Positions 62,539 to 64,000 of a DNA stretch of 64,000 bases are shown here, in pieces (positions within the stretch are counted from its first letter, which is position 1; each line of letters starts with the position of its first letter). The position numbers and the translations under genes are program-made. Source of the stretch: Sinosporangium siamense (GTDB taxonomy: Bacteria; Actinomycetota; Actinomycetes; Streptosporangiales; Streptosporangiaceae). The stretch covers positions 62,001 to 126,000 of the forward strand of contig NZ_BOOW01000042.1 of the NCBI RefSeq assembly GCF_016863435.1, in the 5' to 3' direction. The notes under the pieces were generated by a model. That model did not search any database. It was given only the letters and a program-made list of their open reading frames with translations, and was not told where the DNA came from.

Positions 62539-63762
62539 TCACCAGGTGACCGGGAGTTCGTGGACGCCGTAGACGACGGAGTCGGTCTTGAACGGCAGGT
62601 CCCCGGCCGGTGCGGCGAGCCGCAGGGTGGGGACGCGGCGGAACAGCGTGTCGAAGACGATCTGCAGTTCCATCCGGGCCAGGTTCTGGCCGAGGCACTG
62701 GTGCGGGCCGAAGCCGAAGGCGATGTGGTGGCGGGCCCCGCGCTCGACATCCAGTTCGGCCGGGTCCTTGAATGCCGCAGGGTCCCAGTTGGCCGACAGG
62801 GTCGAGACGATGACGCCCTCGCCGGCCTTGATGCTCACTCCGCCGATCTTCACGTCTTCGGTGGCCAGCCGGGTGGTGACTCCGTCGGCGATGGTGAAGT
62901 AGCGCAGCAGTTCCTCCACGGCCATGGGCGTCCTGCCCGGGTCGGCTTTGACCACGGCCAGTTGCTCCGGATGGGAGAGCAACCCGAGCACACCGAGCGA
63001 GATCATGTTCGCTGTGGTCTCGTGTCCGGCGGTCAGCAGCAGGAAGGCCAGGCCCACCATGCCCGCGTGGTCGAGGGTGCCCTGCCGGCGTTGCCGGGCG
63101 ATCTGTCGGCTGAGCAGGTCGTCGCCGGGGTCTGACTCTTTGCGGGTGACGAGGTCGTCGATGTAGGCGCGCAGTTCGGCGAAGGCTCGCAGGCGGTCTT
63201 CCGATGAGGTCCGGCGCAGCATCATGGTGGAGCGGCTTTGGAAGAAGTCGTGGTCGGTGTAGGGGACGCCGAGCAGTTCGCAGATCACCAGGGAGGGCAC
63301 CGGCAGGGACAGCGCCTGCACCAGGTCGACCGGCCGCCGGTCGGCGGCGAGCATGTCGTCGATGAAGTGGTCGACGATGTCCTGGATCCTCGGGCGCAGC
63401 GCGGCCAGCCGCTTCACGGTGAACTCGCCGATCACCGGGCGGCGGGCCGCGGAGTGTTCGGCGCCGTCCATGCCGAGCATTAACGGCGGCTGGCTGCGGA
63501 TCTGCCGCAGGGTCGCCGCATCAAGCATGAAGAGTGGGAAGCCGTCCTTGCGCTTGTCGGAGGAGAAGCGGGGGTCGACGAGGACGGCACGGCCTTCCTC
63601 ATGCCCGGACACCCACCATGCCTCGCCACCGCTGGTCAGGTGAATCTTGTTGATCGGCGCCTGCTCGCGCAGCCGTTCGTAGGCGCTGGGCGGGGCGAAC
63701 GGGCAGCCGCGCTCGACCGGCAGCTTTAGGCCGGTGAGTTCGAGGGCAACGCTCTCCGTCAT
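62539..63762 (-). CDS. Cytochrome P450 (CYP105-like)
   Basis: A 407-residue class I P450 from ATG 63762 (GGGAGG 6 nt upstream). I-helix LLTAGHETTANMISLGVLGL with the conserved AGxxT, ExxR in EELLR, and heme loop FGFGPHQCLGQNLARMEL with the Cys ligand. All catalytic features are intact. The N-terminal ELTGLKLPVERGCPFAPPSA is characteristic of bacterial soluble P450s of the CYP105/107 kind. It is followed by its ferredoxin. The substrate is unknown (xenobiotic or secondary metabolite). Confidence 0.95.
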   Translation of the reverse strand: MTESVALELTGLKLPVERGCPFAPPSAYERLREQAPINKIHLTSGGEAWWVSGHEEGRAVLVDPRFSSDKRKDGFPLFMLDAATLRQIRSQPPLMLGMDGAEHSAARRPVIGEFTVKRLAALRPRIQDIVDHFIDDMLAADRRPVDLVQALSLPVPSLVICELLGVPYTDHDFFQSRSTMMLRRTSSEDRLRAFAELRAYIDDLVTRKESDPGDDLLSRQIARQRRQGTLDHAGMVGLAFLLLTAGHETTANMISLGVLGLLSHPEQLAVVKADPGRTPMAVEELLRYFTIADGVTTRLATEDVKIGGVSIKAGEGVIVSTLSANWDPAAFKDPAELDVERGARHHIAFGFGPHQCLGQNLARMELQIVFDTLFRRVPTLRLAAPAGDLPFKTDSVVYGVHELPVTW

Positions 63763-63868
63763 GAAGGACCTCCCGGTAATCGATCTGGTGGAGTTTGTTG
63801 TGCTTGTGGCGGCCTCGGCTGACGGGTTGTCCAGCGCTAGCTGGGCCGCCGTCTGGTCCAGGCCGTGT

Positions 63869-64000
63869 TCATCGCAGGGTGAGCGGGGTCTCGGATGCGA
63901 TGCGGGTCAGCTTCTGCGGGTTGCGGACGTAGTAGAGGCCGGTGATGCGGGAGTCCTCGACCCGGACAGCCAGGACGCCGTCGATCTCACCGTCCAAGCG
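63869..64000 (-). CDS. SigJ-type ECF sigma factor, C-terminal end only
   Basis: The last 43 codons of a gene that runs out of the window. DGEIDGVLAVRVEDSRITGL then YYVRNPQKLTRIASETPLTL is the end of the SnoaL-like C-terminal domain of SigJ (ECF41) sigma factors. The sigma regions are outside the window. It is upstream of the P450 operon on the same strand, with 106 nt between. Confidence 0.8.
   Translation of the reverse strand, partial: RLDGEIDGVLAVRVEDSRITGLYYVRNPQKLTRIASETPLTLR

Overview
The window is GC-rich (about 70% or more), with strongly biased third codon positions, abundant GTG/TTG starts, SARP/BTAD regulators, DUF5988, an S-adenosyl methyltransferase of the actinomycete-expanded family, YCII-coupled ECF sigma factors and a TTA codon. 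This points to a filamentous actinomycete, possibly of the Streptosporangiaceae type (genus not determinable from sequence). The many truncated and chimeric genes suggest a plastic, arm-like part of the chromosome. No rRNA, tRNA or CRISPR array was found.

Left end, 1-3710, minus strand: a tightly coupled operon encoding a cytosolic-looking subtilase, an APH-fold kinase, a HopA1-family protein and the start of a LanC-like protein. The last three resemble the split kinase / lyase / cyclase set of class V lanthipeptide-type RiPP pathways. There is no separate precursor gene, but the subtilase carries a C-terminal tail with seven Cys, each preceded 3-6 residues upstream by Ser or Thr. The tail is therefore a candidate substrate. 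This is the most unusual system in the window.

4-12 kb: a decayed aspartyl-tRNA synthetase with a partial tandem duplication, an APC permease, a Tat-type multicopper oxidase, a YceI protein, then a lower-GC patch with an orphan DndB/DGQHR-like gene. 11-26 kb: a methyltransferase, a small secreted protein, a large SARP-NB-ARC regulator, imperfect ~100-bp repeats, a FAD monooxygenase/TetR pair, an ABC exporter with its two-component system, a LysR/CTP-synthase-like pair, an SRPBCC-LysR chimeric remnant and a pentapeptide-repeat protein.

26-43 kb: a second FAD monooxygenase/TetR pair with a clear operator, an ECF sigma/YCII pair, an epimerase, an internally deleted alcohol dehydrogenase, a small RHH protein with a strong terminator, two DHA2-type exporters, a YdeI protein, a SigG/SigX5-like sigma factor, a tandem pair of paralogous secreted proteins, and a Clp-N/RHH gene with a perfect palindrome upstream and a broken asparaginase behind it.

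43.8-51.5 kb, minus strand: a conflict-type operon of a TPR-CHAT protease, a trypco2-like protein and a trypsin-STAND ATPase. A 7 x 21-bp repeat lies between the first two and encodes a perfect heptad in the CHAT frame beyond its stop. A DUF5988 gene and a stand-alone SARP gene diverge from it. 53-57 kb is a decay zone: an ABC ATPase-histidine kinase chimera, a Tn3 transposase remnant, a LuxR fragment and a frameshifted HAD phosphatase, among intact lipoprotein, TPR and CPBP genes. The right end holds a two-component system, an alpha/beta hydrolase, a VOC protein, a ferredoxin-P450 pair and the C-terminus of a SigJ-type sigma factor.
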